64,000 nt of DNA, taken from the NCBI RefSeq assembly GCF_019904175.1, contig NZ_CP061913.1, positions 6,572,001 to 6,636,000 on the forward strand, written 5' to 3'. Below are positions 23,471-30,841 of this stretch, one piece after another. The position numbers were made by a program, and so were the translations under genes. The stretch's first letter is position 1. Every line of letters begins with the position of its first letter. The notes beneath the pieces were generated by a model. The model was not told where the DNA came from. It saw only the letters and a program-made list of their open reading frames with translations, and searched no databases. The stretch comes from Dactylosporangium vinaceum (GTDB lineage: Bacteria; Actinomycetota; Actinomycetes; Mycobacteriales; Micromonosporaceae).

Positions 23471-25188
23471 CGACGGCTCCGCCCGCGCGCGTCGTACCGC
23501 TCGCCGACGCCGGCCGGGACTGCGGCAACAAGGCCCACGCCCTGGCCGTACTGATCCGAGCCGGCCTGTCCGTGCCCGCCGGCTTCGTCGTACTCGGCCC
23601 CGTCGACGCAGCAACCCTCAGCCGGCACCTCGACGAGCACCTCGGCCGGCACCTCGACGGACACCGCAACCGGCACCTCGACGAGCACGGTGACCGGTGG
23701 ATCGACGAGCATGGCGACGAGCACCGCAACCAGCATCTCGACGAGCACCGCGACCGGCACCTCGACGAGCACCACAGCCGGCACCTCGACGAGCACCGCA
23801 ATCAGCATCTCGACGAGCACCGCGACCGGCACCTCGACGGACACCGCGACCGGCACTTCGACGAGCACCGCGACCGGCGGATTGACGGACACCGCGACCG
23901 GCAGATAGACGGATACCGCGATTCGCGAATAGACGAGCACAGTGACCGGCACCTCGATGAGCACGGCGATCGGAACATCGACGAGCACGGCCACCGGCGG
24001 ATCGGGCTCGGGCCACTTGCCGTGCGGTCGTCCGGCCTGGGTGAGGACTCGGCCACCGCGTCGTTCGCCGGGCAGCTGGAGACCGTGCTCGGCGTACAGG
24101 GCGTCGACGAGGTCCTGGCGGCCGTGCGGCGATGCGCCCGGCTGACCGACCGGGTGCGCAGTTACGGTATGCATCCCGAGGACGTGCCGGTCATCGTCCA
24201 GCGCCTGGTGCGGGCCGACACGGCCGGGGTGCTGTTCACGTGCGATCCGCGCGATGGTGCGGATGTGGTGCTCATCAACGCGGCGCCCGGGCTCGGCGAC
24301 GGGGTCGTCTCCGGGTCGGTCGTGCCCGACGAGATTGTCGTCGACGTCGATGGCAATCAGACGGAATCGACGTGCTTGACGAAAATCGACATCCAGCGGC
24401 TGGCGGCGCTCGGGCGGCGATGTGCGGAGATCTTCGGTGCGCCGCAGGATGTCGAGTGGGCGATCGAGGATGACACGATCTGGGTCCTGCAGTCACGGCC
24501 CATCACGGCGATCGGACCGCCCGCCGCGACCGCGCGGCACGGACGACGTACGCCAACGGCCCGGCAACCTCCAGCGGCTCAACAACCGGCGACTCAACGA
24601 CCGGCGGCGACAGGGCAACCAACGACGACGCAACAACCGTCCGCCACTCGACAATCACCGACCGCACGACGATCCCAAGCACGACAACAATCCCAAGCGC
24701 TACAACAGTCACCGGCGGCACAACAATCGCCGGCCACAGGACGACCGCCGGACGCGGGGTCCGTCGGGATGGAGGCGTGGGCGGCTGGACCACCGCCAGC
24801 GACGGAACGCTCACCGGCGGGTGGGCAATCGCCGCCCGAGAGCCGGGCGCGGGAGGCGCGGCAGGCACTGGCGACCGGTGTGCCCTGCAGCCCGGGGCTG
24901 GCTCGGGGCCCGGTGCGGGTCATCCGGTCGGTCGACGAGTTCGGCCGGCTGCGGCGCGGCGATGTGCTCGTGTGCCGGACCACCGACCCGGCCTGGACGC
25001 CGCTGTTCCGGGTGGCGGCGGCCGTCGTCACCGAGACCGGTGGTGCGCTCAGCCACGCGGCGATCGTCGCGCGGGAGTACGGCATTCCGGCCATCGCCGG
25101 CGTCGAGTCGGCCATGCACACGCTTCGCGACGGCGCCGACGTCGAGGTCGACGGGACCGCCGGTGCGATCAGACCGGGAGACGGATGA
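23467..25188 (+). CDS. PEP-synthase/PPDK-like phosphotransferase lacking an acceptor domain, with His-rich repeat insertion
   Basis: In 573 residues three parts are clear. The start of a PPDK_N nucleotide-binding domain (DCGNKAHALAVLIRAGLSVPAGFVVLG, 18-44) resumes at about 183 (PLAVRSSGLGEDSATASFAGQ, GVLFTCDP, DVEWAIEDDTIWVLQSRPIT to 347). Residues 51-174 between them are 15 octapeptides of the type RHLDEHRD plus a half unit. A Gln/Pro/Thr-rich linker (about 351-466) then leads to the swivelling phosphohistidine domain with His530 in GGALSHAAIVARE. The PEP/pyruvate barrel of PPDK and the substrate domain of rifampin phosphotransferase are both missing. It should autophosphorylate His530 from ATP; the acceptor is unknown. 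Short PPDK-like proteins occur in mycobacteria too. It is coupled by ATGA to both neighbours. Confidence 0.85.
   Translation: MTTAPPARVVPLADAGRDCGNKAHALAVLIRAGLSVPAGFVVLGPVDAATLSRHLDEHLGRHLDGHRNRHLDEHGDRWIDEHGDEHRNQHLDEHRDRHLDEHHSRHLDEHRNQHLDEHRDRHLDGHRDRHFDEHRDRRIDGHRDRQIDGYRDSRIDEHSDRHLDEHGDRNIDEHGHRRIGLGPLAVRSSGLGEDSATASFAGQLETVLGVQGVDEVLAAVRRCARLTDRVRSYGMHPEDVPVIVQRLVRADTAGVLFTCDPRDGADVVLINAAPGLGDGVVSGSVVPDEIVVDVDGNQTESTCLTKIDIQRLAALGRRCAEIFGAPQDVEWAIEDDTIWVLQSRPITAIGPPAATARHGRRTPTARQPPAAQQPATQRPAATGQPTTTQQPSATRQSPTARRSQARQQSQALQQSPAAQQSPATGRPPDAGSVGMEAWAAGPPPATERSPAGGQSPPESRAREARQALATGVPCSPGLARGPVRVIRSVDEFGRLRRGDVLVCRTTDPAWTPLFRVAAAVVTETGGALSHAAIVAREYGIPAIAGVESAMHTLRDGADVEVDGTAGAIRPGDG
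23617..23988 (+). repeat. 24-bp in-frame tandem repeat encoding His/Asp/Arg octapeptides
   Basis: Fifteen 24-bp units plus one 12-bp half unit, typical unit encoding RDRHLDEH, lie end to end without spacers. The best copies are nearly identical at DNA level; edge copies carry changes such as RDRRIDGH or GDRNIDEH. The insert sits between the glycine-rich start and the RSS motif of the ATP-grasp domain, where homologues have a helical stretch. It contains about 30 histidines and many aspartates/glutamates, so metal binding is possible. Confidence 0.9.
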
Positions 25189-26003
25189 TGTCGGAACTGC
25201 TGGTGCTGCATGCGGTACGGCTGAAAGGGTTCGCCGACACGGCGGCGGTGGCGGCCCGGTTCGGGCTGGAGCCGGCGCAGACGGAGGAGGACCTGCTTGA
25301 CGCCGAGGCGTATGGGCTGGTCAGCCGGTCGGCGTTCGCCGATCTCACCGGGTGGTCGCTCACCGAACGCGGGCGCAAGCACAACGAGGCACTCCTGCGA
25401 GCGGAGCTGGACAGCACGGGCGCCCGCAGCGTCGTCGCCGCCGTCCACGAACGGTTCGTCCCGCTCAACGCCGAGGCCTCCAAGGTGTTCACCGCCTGGC
25501 AACTGCAGCCCGCTCGAGGCGCCGAAACCAGGACCGCCCACGGCTCCGAGACCGCGCACAATCCCGAGACCGGTCACGGTCCTGACACCGCCCACACTCC
25601 CGGCACCGCCCACAATCCCGAGAGCACTCACAGTCCCGGGAACGGTCACGGTCCGGAGACTGCTCATCGTCACGAGACCGCACATAGTCCCGAGCACGGT
25701 CACGGTCCCCAGAACGGCCCCGATGCAGGAGCCGGGCGGCGGCCGGACGTCGGTGGCGCCCCGCACGTCGGTGAGCACTTGGGTGCCCTGTATCGGCTGG
25801 CCGACGCGCTCAGTTCGATCGAAGGCGCCCTGACACCCCACCTCGCGCGGTTCGGCGGGTACCACGCGCGGTTCACCCTAGGGCTGCGCAACGCCGAGCG
25901 TGACCCGGCCTGGATCACCGGAATCGATGTCGACTCTTGTCACAGCGTGTGGTTCGAGCTGCACGAGGACCTCGTCGCCACGCTCGGTATCGTGCGCGTT
26001 TAA
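25188..26003 (+). CDS. Winged-helix-like partner protein with His-rich hexapeptide repeats
   Basis: The 271-residue protein starts MSELLVLHAVRLKGFADTAA. A winged-helix-like domain covers about 5-75 (VAARFGLEPAQTEEDLLDAEAYGLVSR, then WSLTERGRKHNEAL). A helical region with FVPLNAEASKVFTAWQ precedes ten hexapeptides of AHNPET type (117-176). The C-terminal domain (GEHLGALYRLADALSSIEGAL to the end) is unassigned. GGGAG seven bases upstream favours this ATG over one three bases earlier; either way it overlaps the phosphotransferase stop. The pairing suggests it senses or receives the phosphate state of the enzyme. I recognise no characterised family with certainty. Confidence 0.7.
   Translation: MSELLVLHAVRLKGFADTAAVAARFGLEPAQTEEDLLDAEAYGLVSRSAFADLTGWSLTERGRKHNEALLRAELDSTGARSVVAAVHERFVPLNAEASKVFTAWQLQPARGAETRTAHGSETAHNPETGHGPDTAHTPGTAHNPESTHSPGNGHGPETAHRHETAHSPEHGHGPQNGPDAGAGRRPDVGGAPHVGEHLGALYRLADALSSIEGALTPHLARFGGYHARFTLGLRNAERDPAWITGIDVDSCHSVWFELHEDLVATLGIVRV
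25536..25715 (+). repeat. 18-bp in-frame tandem repeat encoding His-containing hexapeptides
   Basis: Ten consecutive 18-bp units encode AHGSET, AHNPET, GHGPDT, AHTPGT and similar hexads, each with His at position two and mostly Gly/Asn/Ser-Pro after it. The DNA unit (CCGAGACCGCGCACAATC type) differs from the 24-bp unit in the gene before it, so the two arrays arose separately. Confidence 0.85.
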
Positions 26004-26013
26004 GATCGGGCAA

Positions 26014-26892
26014 ATGCGTATCGGTGTGCTGCTGCTCCCCGCTGACCCCTGGGCCCAGACCGTGGCGCGGGCCCGGCACATCGAGGAGCTGGGCTACGCG
26101 CATCTGTGGACGTACGACCACCTGTCGTGGCGGCGGTACCGGGACGAGCCGTGGCACGCCACGATCCCCTGGCTCACCGGGGTCGCCGCGGCCACCGAGC
26201 GGATCCGCCTCGGCACGATGGTCACGTCGCCGAACTTCCGGCACCCGGTCACGCTGGGCAAGGACGTGATGACGCTCGACCACATCTGCGGCGGGCGGCT
26301 GACGATCGGTGTCGGCGCCGGCGGGACCGGGTTCGATGCGACGGTCCTGGGCAACGTGGCGCCGACGGCGCGGGAGCGCACGGCCCGGTTCGCCGAGTTC
26401 GTGGAGGTGCTCGACGGGGTGCTGCGCTCGCGGGAGTACACCTTCCGCGGCAGTTTCTATGCGGCCGACGAAGCCCGGATGATCCCCGGCTGTGTGCAGC
26501 GGCCCCGGGTGCCGCTCGCCGTTGCGGCCACCGGGCCGAAGTCACTGCGCCTGGCCGCCCGGTTCGGTGACGCCTGGGTCACCACCGGTGAGCCGAACGC
26601 CACCGATCGCTCCGGTGCCGCCATCGAGGCCGCGGTGCGCCGGCAGGGAGCGCTTCTCGACGAGCAGTGCGCGGCGATCGGCCGTGACCCTGCGTCACTG
26701 CAGCGGATCATCGTGACCGGTGACACCGAGGAGCGGCCGCTGGCCAGTGTGGCGGCGTTCGAGGACTTCGTCGGGCGGTACGAGCGGCTCGGCTTCACCG
26801 ACGTCGTCGTGCACGACCCGCGCCCGGGCGATCCGGTGCTGACCGACGACCCGGCGATCATCGACGCCATCGCCACTCTCAACAGAACGTGA
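26014..26892 (+). CDS. LLM-class F420-dependent oxidoreductase
   Basis: The 292-residue protein starts MRIGVLLLPADPWAQTVARA and has the TIM-barrel pattern of luciferase-like F420 enzymes: HIEELGYAHLWTYDHLSW, ERIRLGTMVTSPNFRHPVTLGKDVMTLDHICGGRLTIGVGAGGTGFD and VPLAVAATGPKSLRLAARFGDAWVTTG. These bind coenzyme F420 or FMN for redox of an unknown substrate. It follows the His-repeat operon by 10 bp on the same strand and may be part of it, though there is no overlap or clear ribosome site. Confidence 0.9.
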   Translation: MRIGVLLLPADPWAQTVARARHIEELGYAHLWTYDHLSWRRYRDEPWHATIPWLTGVAAATERIRLGTMVTSPNFRHPVTLGKDVMTLDHICGGRLTIGVGAGGTGFDATVLGNVAPTARERTARFAEFVEVLDGVLRSREYTFRGSFYAADEARMIPGCVQRPRVPLAVAATGPKSLRLAARFGDAWVTTGEPNATDRSGAAIEAAVRRQGALLDEQCAAIGRDPASLQRIIVTGDTEERPLASVAAFEDFVGRYERLGFTDVVVHDPRPGDPVLTDDPAIIDAIATLNRT

Positions 26893-26975
26893 CGCGACGG
26901 TCACACGCCATCAACCCTCACGCGCTCGACGCATGTCGCTGACCGTGACGCGCCCGTCGCGCGGCGCCGGATCAC

Positions 26976-27050
26976 AGACGTGCCGCGCGGCGCTGGGTCA
27001 CCAGACGTGCCGCGCGACGCCGGATCACAGACGTGCCGCGCGGCGCTGGG
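26976..27050. repeat. Three copies of a 26-27 bp direct repeat downstream of the glucosaminidase gene
   Basis: AGACGTGCCGCGCG-type units begin at 26976, 27003 and 27029, alternating GGATCACAG and GGGTCACC joins. They fill the gap between the convergent LLM and glucosaminidase genes and end at the glucosaminidase stop. The GCCGCGCGGC core is self-complementary, so each unit may also act as a weak terminator. Confidence 0.7.
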
Positions 27051-27767
27051 TCAGACGTCGTACTGGTACAGGTTGTACTTCGCCATGACGTTGGTGAGCT
27101 TCACGGTGTACTGCGGGTCCGTCGCGTAGCCCGCCCTGTGTATCTCGGCCGCGAACCGGTTCGGGTCGTTCGTGTACTGGAAGGCGATGCTGTACCGGGC
27201 CAGCGACGCGAGCGTGGCGCCGTGGTCGCGGAACGAGTCGGCGGCGGTCGCGTAGGTGCGGAAGGACGCCTGCGTCGGGAAGCACTGCCCGGCCGCCGTG
27301 CACTCGCTCGTGTCGTGCGTGCGGCAGCCGTTGGCGTACAGGCCCTGCCCGTTGCACTTCATGCCGAAGAAGTTCCGGTCGAACGTCGACAGCGCGCTCT
27401 TGCCCCACCCGGACTCGAGGATCGCCTGGGCCAGGGTCACCGACGCGGGCACGCCGTGCTCGCGGCGGCTGCGCTGTGCACCGGGCACAGCAGCCGCAAT
27501 GAACTCAGCGGTCGTCATCGTCCCGTTCGGCTCGGCCGCCACCACCGGCACCGTGGAAACCGGCACAGGCACAGGCACAGGCGTCGTGGGCGCGGCCGGA
27601 ACGGTCACCGGTGCGTCGCCCGGCGGCCGGCACGGGTCGCCGACCGAGCGGCACGAGAACAGCGGGCCGTCGGCGGGCGCCGCGGCGGCGATCCCGCTGC
27701 CGACGGCGAGCGCGGCGAACGTGGCGGCAACGGTGGTGACGAGCGTGCGCCGGATTCCGGGCAGCAT
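27051..27767 (-). CDS. Secreted GH73-type endo-beta-N-acetylglucosaminidase
   Basis: The 238-residue protein has a signal peptide (MLPGIRRTLV to AAAAP) and a Pro/Val-rich linker (VPAAPTTPVPVPVPVSTVPV). The glucosaminidase domain starts near residue 85. The catalytic Glu lies in LAQAILESGWGKSALS, and FFGMKCNGQGLYANGC, YATAADSFRDHGATL and RAGYATDPQY follow in family order. It cleaves peptidoglycan glycan strands, so it is a wall-remodelling autolysin. AGGAG six bases before the ATG fixes the start. A cysteine pair near the N-terminus (CRSVGDPC) is outside the catalytic domain. Confidence 0.92.
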   Translation of the reverse strand: MLPGIRRTLVTTVAATFAALAVGSGIAAAAPADGPLFSCRSVGDPCRPPGDAPVTVPAAPTTPVPVPVPVSTVPVVAAEPNGTMTTAEFIAAAVPGAQRSRREHGVPASVTLAQAILESGWGKSALSTFDRNFFGMKCNGQGLYANGCRTHDTSECTAAGQCFPTQASFRTYATAADSFRDHGATLASLARYSIAFQYTNDPNRFAAEIHRAGYATDPQYTVKLTNVMAKYNLYQYDV

Positions 27768-27863
27768 GGAAGGCTCCTGTCGGGCGGTCGGTCGGTGGCA
27801 CCACCAAAGGTCCGACACGCCCGGGGCAGCAGGATTCCCGCCGAGGTGCGCTGCGGTTGCGGG

Positions 27864-28460
27864 CTACAGGCCGCGCAGCACCTCCGCGGTGGTGAGCACG
27901 GCGTCGGCGTACAGGGGCCCGGTCTGCTCGGTCGCGGCCCGCTGGAGCTCCATGGTGAACGCGGCCGTCGCATCCTTCACCAGCGTCACCCCGTATCCCA
28001 GCTCCATCGCGAACCGGCCGGTGCCCTCGACACAGCCGGGCGCGGTGAGGCCGGCGAGGATGATGTGGCCGATCCCGTGCTGGCGCAGCTGCTGGTCGAG
28101 GTCGGTGTGGGCGAAGCCGCTCATCGCCCAGTGCTCGGTGGCCACGACGTCACCGGGGCGGGGGCCGAACTCGGGGTGCCACTCGCCGCCGGGGGTGCCG
28201 AGCGCGTACAGCCGCGCGTCGCGCAGGGCCGTGTGCGGGCGGCGGGCGCGGGTCCAGCCGTCGACGTCGCCGGGCCGCCAGCGCCGGTGGGGCGCGACGA
28301 ACACCGCGATCCCGGCCGCGCGCACGCCCTCCAGGAGCGCGCGCAGGTGCTCGCGCAGGCCGACCGCCTCGGCGACGTCCCGGATGCGCGGCCAGAGCCG
28401 GCCGTCGTCGGCGAGGAAGTCGTTGTAGGGATCGACGAGTACCAGACCGGTTTCGCTCAT
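27864..28460 (-). CDS. Isochorismatase-like cysteine hydrolase
   Basis: The 198-residue protein begins SETGLVLVDPYNDFLADDG, giving the first catalytic Asp. The central ATEHWAMSGFAHTDLDQQLRQ precedes the nucleophilic Cys in LAGLTAPGCVEGTGR, and the closing VKDATAAFT follows in family order. Such enzymes hydrolyse amides or enol ethers (nicotinamidase, N-carbamoylsarcosine amidase, isochorismatase). The actual substrate is unknown. It is divergent from the GlxA-family regulator 71 bp away, its likely controller. Confidence 0.9.
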   Translation of the reverse strand: MSETGLVLVDPYNDFLADDGRLWPRIRDVAEAVGLREHLRALLEGVRAAGIAVFVAPHRRWRPGDVDGWTRARRPHTALRDARLYALGTPGGEWHPEFGPRPGDVVATEHWAMSGFAHTDLDQQLRQHGIGHIILAGLTAPGCVEGTGRFAMELGYGVTLVKDATAAFTMELQRAATEQTGPLYADAVLTTAEVLRGL

Positions 28461-28531
28461 GGGACCGAGTCTGCCGAACCCCGCGTTGGCACGGATGCCC
28501 CCGATCGCAGGTTTCGTGCCATGCTGGGGCC

Positions 28532-29470
28532 ATGGCGTTGCGGAGGGTGGCGGCGTACGTGCCGGACGGTGTCGCGTCGCTCGGGCTCGGCCTGGCCGCC
28601 GGCGTGTTCCGGGCCCGGCCCGGGCTGACCGGGTTCGACTTCGCCGTGTGCGCCGAACGGCGCGGACCGGTCGGCACCGACCTCGGGGTCCCGGTCGTGG
28701 CCGGGCACGGGCTCGGCCTGCTGGCCCGGGCCGACCTGGTGCTCGTCCTTCCCGGGTCCGGGCCGCCCGCGCCCCGCCTGCCGGCCGCGCTGCGCCGGGC
28801 GCACGCCCGCGGCGCCACCGTTGCCGCGCACTGCCTCGGCGTGTTTGCGCTCGCGGCCTCGGGGCTGCTCGACGGGCTGGCCGCCACCACACACTGGCAG
28901 CACGCCGGCGCCCTGGCCGCCGAGTTCCCGGCCGTGACAGTGCGCCCCGAGCACCTCTACATCGACGAGGGCCGCATCCTCACCGGCGCGGGCGCGGCCG
29001 CCGGCCTGGACCTCTACCTGCACCTGATCCGCCGTGACCACGGCGCCGCCCTGGCCAACGCCATCGCCCGGCTCCTCGTCGTCGCGCCGCACCGCGACGG
29101 CGGCCAGCAGCAGTACGTCGAGGCCCCGGTCCCGGCCGGCGCCGACTCCGACCGGCTCGCCGCGGTCCTCACCTGGATGCAGGCCCACCTCGGCGAAGCC
29201 CAGCCCGTCGACGCCCTCGCCGCCCGCGCATTGATGAGCCGACGATCCTTCATCCGGTACTTCCGGTCCGCCACCGGCACCACCCCGCACGCCTGGCTGC
29301 GGGCCCAGCGCCTCAACCGGGCCGAGGAGCTGCTGGAGACGACGACCCTGTCCACCGCGCAGATCGCCGCCCGCACCGGCTATCGCAGCGCCGCCGTCCT
29401 GCGCGAGCAGTTCGCCCGCCGCCGCGGTCTTGCGCCGAGCGACTACCGCCGCGCCTTCTCCCGCACCTGA
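28532..29470 (+). CDS. GlxA-family AraC-type transcriptional regulator
   Basis: The 312-residue protein has an N-terminal DJ-1/PfpI-like domain (about 1-170). It contains VAAHCLGVFALAASGLLDG with the nucleophile-elbow cysteine, and ITARGAAAGLDLYLHLI-like sequence (ILTGAGAAAGLDLYLHL). The C-terminal AraC DNA-binding domain follows (about 215-312: RALMSRRSFIRYFRSATGTTPHAWLRAQRLNRAEELLE and YRSAAVLREQFARRRGLAPSDYR). GlxA-type regulators respond to small nitrogenous or amide compounds. The divergent isochorismatase-like hydrolase is the probable target. Confidence 0.93.
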   Translation: MALRRVAAYVPDGVASLGLGLAAGVFRARPGLTGFDFAVCAERRGPVGTDLGVPVVAGHGLGLLARADLVLVLPGSGPPAPRLPAALRRAHARGATVAAHCLGVFALAASGLLDGLAATTHWQHAGALAAEFPAVTVRPEHLYIDEGRILTGAGAAAGLDLYLHLIRRDHGAALANAIARLLVVAPHRDGGQQQYVEAPVPAGADSDRLAAVLTWMQAHLGEAQPVDALAARALMSRRSFIRYFRSATGTTPHAWLRAQRLNRAEELLETTTLSTAQIAARTGYRSAAVLREQFARRRGLAPSDYRRAFSRT

Positions 29471-29479
29471 CCGGCGCGG

Positions 29480-29965
29480 TCAGCCGCGGTCGACGTTCCA
29501 CCGGGCCGGCAGCGCCGTCCCGCAGTAGGTGCAGGCGAAGTCCCCGTCCTTGACGACGTTGAGCTCGGTGCACCCGGGGCAGCGCCGGAACGTCAGCTCG
29601 TCGCTGAACCGCCCCGGGTGGCGCAGCGCGGCCCGCTCGAACGCGGCGGCGACCGCGGGCCAGGACGTGACGTCGGGGCAGTATCCGGTCGACTGGTTGC
29701 TGACGGTGCGCACGAACCACCCGTCCGCGTCCCGGGCGAACGTCACCTCACCCGCACCCCGGACCCGGCTCCCGCCGGCGCAGGCGACGTGCTCGCACTG
29801 GCGCGGCGCGAGGAGCAGGTAGCCGTGCCGGTCGACGACATAGGTGAACGGCTCACTGGCGTCCGCGCGGGCGATCCAGCGTTCGAAGGCCGCCGGGGAG
29901 ACCATCGCCGCGCCCGCCGGGCCGCCCATCAGCTCCGCCGGGCCGACGTACCGGTAGAGGCGCAT
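29480..29965 (-). CDS. Conserved protein with C-terminal zinc ribbon, function unknown
   Basis: The 161-residue protein starts MRLYRYVGPAELMGG. It carries LLLAPRQCEHVACAGG and, near the end, FRRCPGCTELNVVKDGDFACTYCG, a CPGC/CTYC zinc ribbon. The middle part FARDADGWFVRTVSNQSTGYCPDVTSWPAVAAAFE is typical of a conserved hypothetical family seen in many soil bacteria. No catalytic motif is visible. It converges on the GlxA-type regulator gene with only 9 bp between stops. Confidence 0.7.
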   Translation of the reverse strand: MRLYRYVGPAELMGGPAGAAMVSPAAFERWIARADASEPFTYVVDRHGYLLLAPRQCEHVACAGGSRVRGAGEVTFARDADGWFVRTVSNQSTGYCPDVTSWPAVAAAFERAALRHPGRFSDELTFRRCPGCTELNVVKDGDFACTYCGTALPARWNVDRG

Positions 29966-30094
29966 TCGTCGATGATAGTGCGGCGCCGCTGCGGCGTGGG
30001 CCGGTTGCCGCGGGCCGCGATGGCCGGTGCGCCGGTGCCACCGGCCGACGACGCACGGCCGGACCCCGCCCGCGGACGCCGACCCCGGCCGGGC

Positions 30095-30664
30095 TCAGCG
30101 GCGGGGCTCCACCCGGGCCCGGCCGGTGACGGTGGCCGCGGGCTTCGGCTGCGGCAGGCGGGCCGCGGTGTAGCGGACGGGCCGGATCACCGCGGAGCCG
30201 TGCATGGCGAAGCCGAGGTACTCCAGCGCCGCCTCCAGGCCGTCGCCGTCGGGGTCGGTGATGGGGCGCGCGGCCTCGGTCGGCAGCGGCGGGCCGACCG
30301 CCACGATCTCGGCGCCGGCCTGCACCGACACCTGCCGCAGCAGCCGGCCGTCGCGGGCCGCGGTCAGCGAGTAGGCACCCGAGAGCGTCTCGGCCATGCA
30401 CCCGACGGCCGTCCCCAGCTCCCGGGACAGCTCCACGACCAGGGTCGGGGCGTCCGCGAGCAGCAGCGACGTGTCGAGCAGGATCGCGTAGTGCGGCCAC
30501 TCCTCCAGGGCCAGCCCCCACCCGCCGTCGCCGCCGTCGAGGTCCAGGTCATCCGGGTCGGCCACCGGCGCGCCGGGAAAGAAGTCCCCGCAGTGCCGGC
30601 CGAGCGCGGCGAGCAGCCCGGAGCCGCTTGCGGTGGCCGCGAGATAACCGTGGTGCATACCCAT
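30095..30664 (-). CDS. Hypothetical protein, actinomycete type
   Basis: The 189-residue protein begins MGMHHGYLAATASGSGLLAALG and has an acidic stretch DPDDLDLDGGDGG, then WPHYAILLDTSLLLADAPTLVVELSRELGTAVGCM, which looks like an alpha/beta domain. There is no signal peptide or transmembrane helix. I do not recognise a family. The ATG is preferred because sequence upstream is arginine/proline-rich shadow. The gene stands alone, with about 130 bp on one side and 180 bp on the other. Confidence 0.6.
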   Translation of the reverse strand: MGMHHGYLAATASGSGLLAALGRHCGDFFPGAPVADPDDLDLDGGDGGWGLALEEWPHYAILLDTSLLLADAPTLVVELSRELGTAVGCMAETLSGAYSLTAARDGRLLRQVSVQAGAEIVAVGPPLPTEAARPITDPDGDGLEAALEYLGFAMHGSAVIRPVRYTAARLPQPKPAATVTGRARVEPRR

Positions 30665-30841
30665 GGCCGACGAACCTACCCTCAGCTCCCGCACCCCCGG
30701 TGGGTGGCCCAGGCATCCCGGACCCCGATGAGCCCACCGCCCGGTGCCGGGACCGGGCGCCGGCGACATCGGCGAGCGTGACGGTCCCGAAGACGCCGCC
30801 GCCGGGACGACCCGCCCGGCCGGCTCCACGGCGCCGGGGTC

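Noticed and set aside
23617..23988. CRISPR-like array of 24-bp repeats
   Set aside because: Units are contiguous with no spacers and keep an open coding frame inside an enzyme gene.
26976..27050. CRISPR remnant of three 26-27 bp repeats
   Set aside because: No spacers between copies and no cas genes; simple direct repeat.
28443..28460. Another ACCGGTTT match near the isochorismatase start as a LacI site
   Set aside because: Only eight bases match and the second half diverges; expected by chance in 64 kb of GC-rich DNA.
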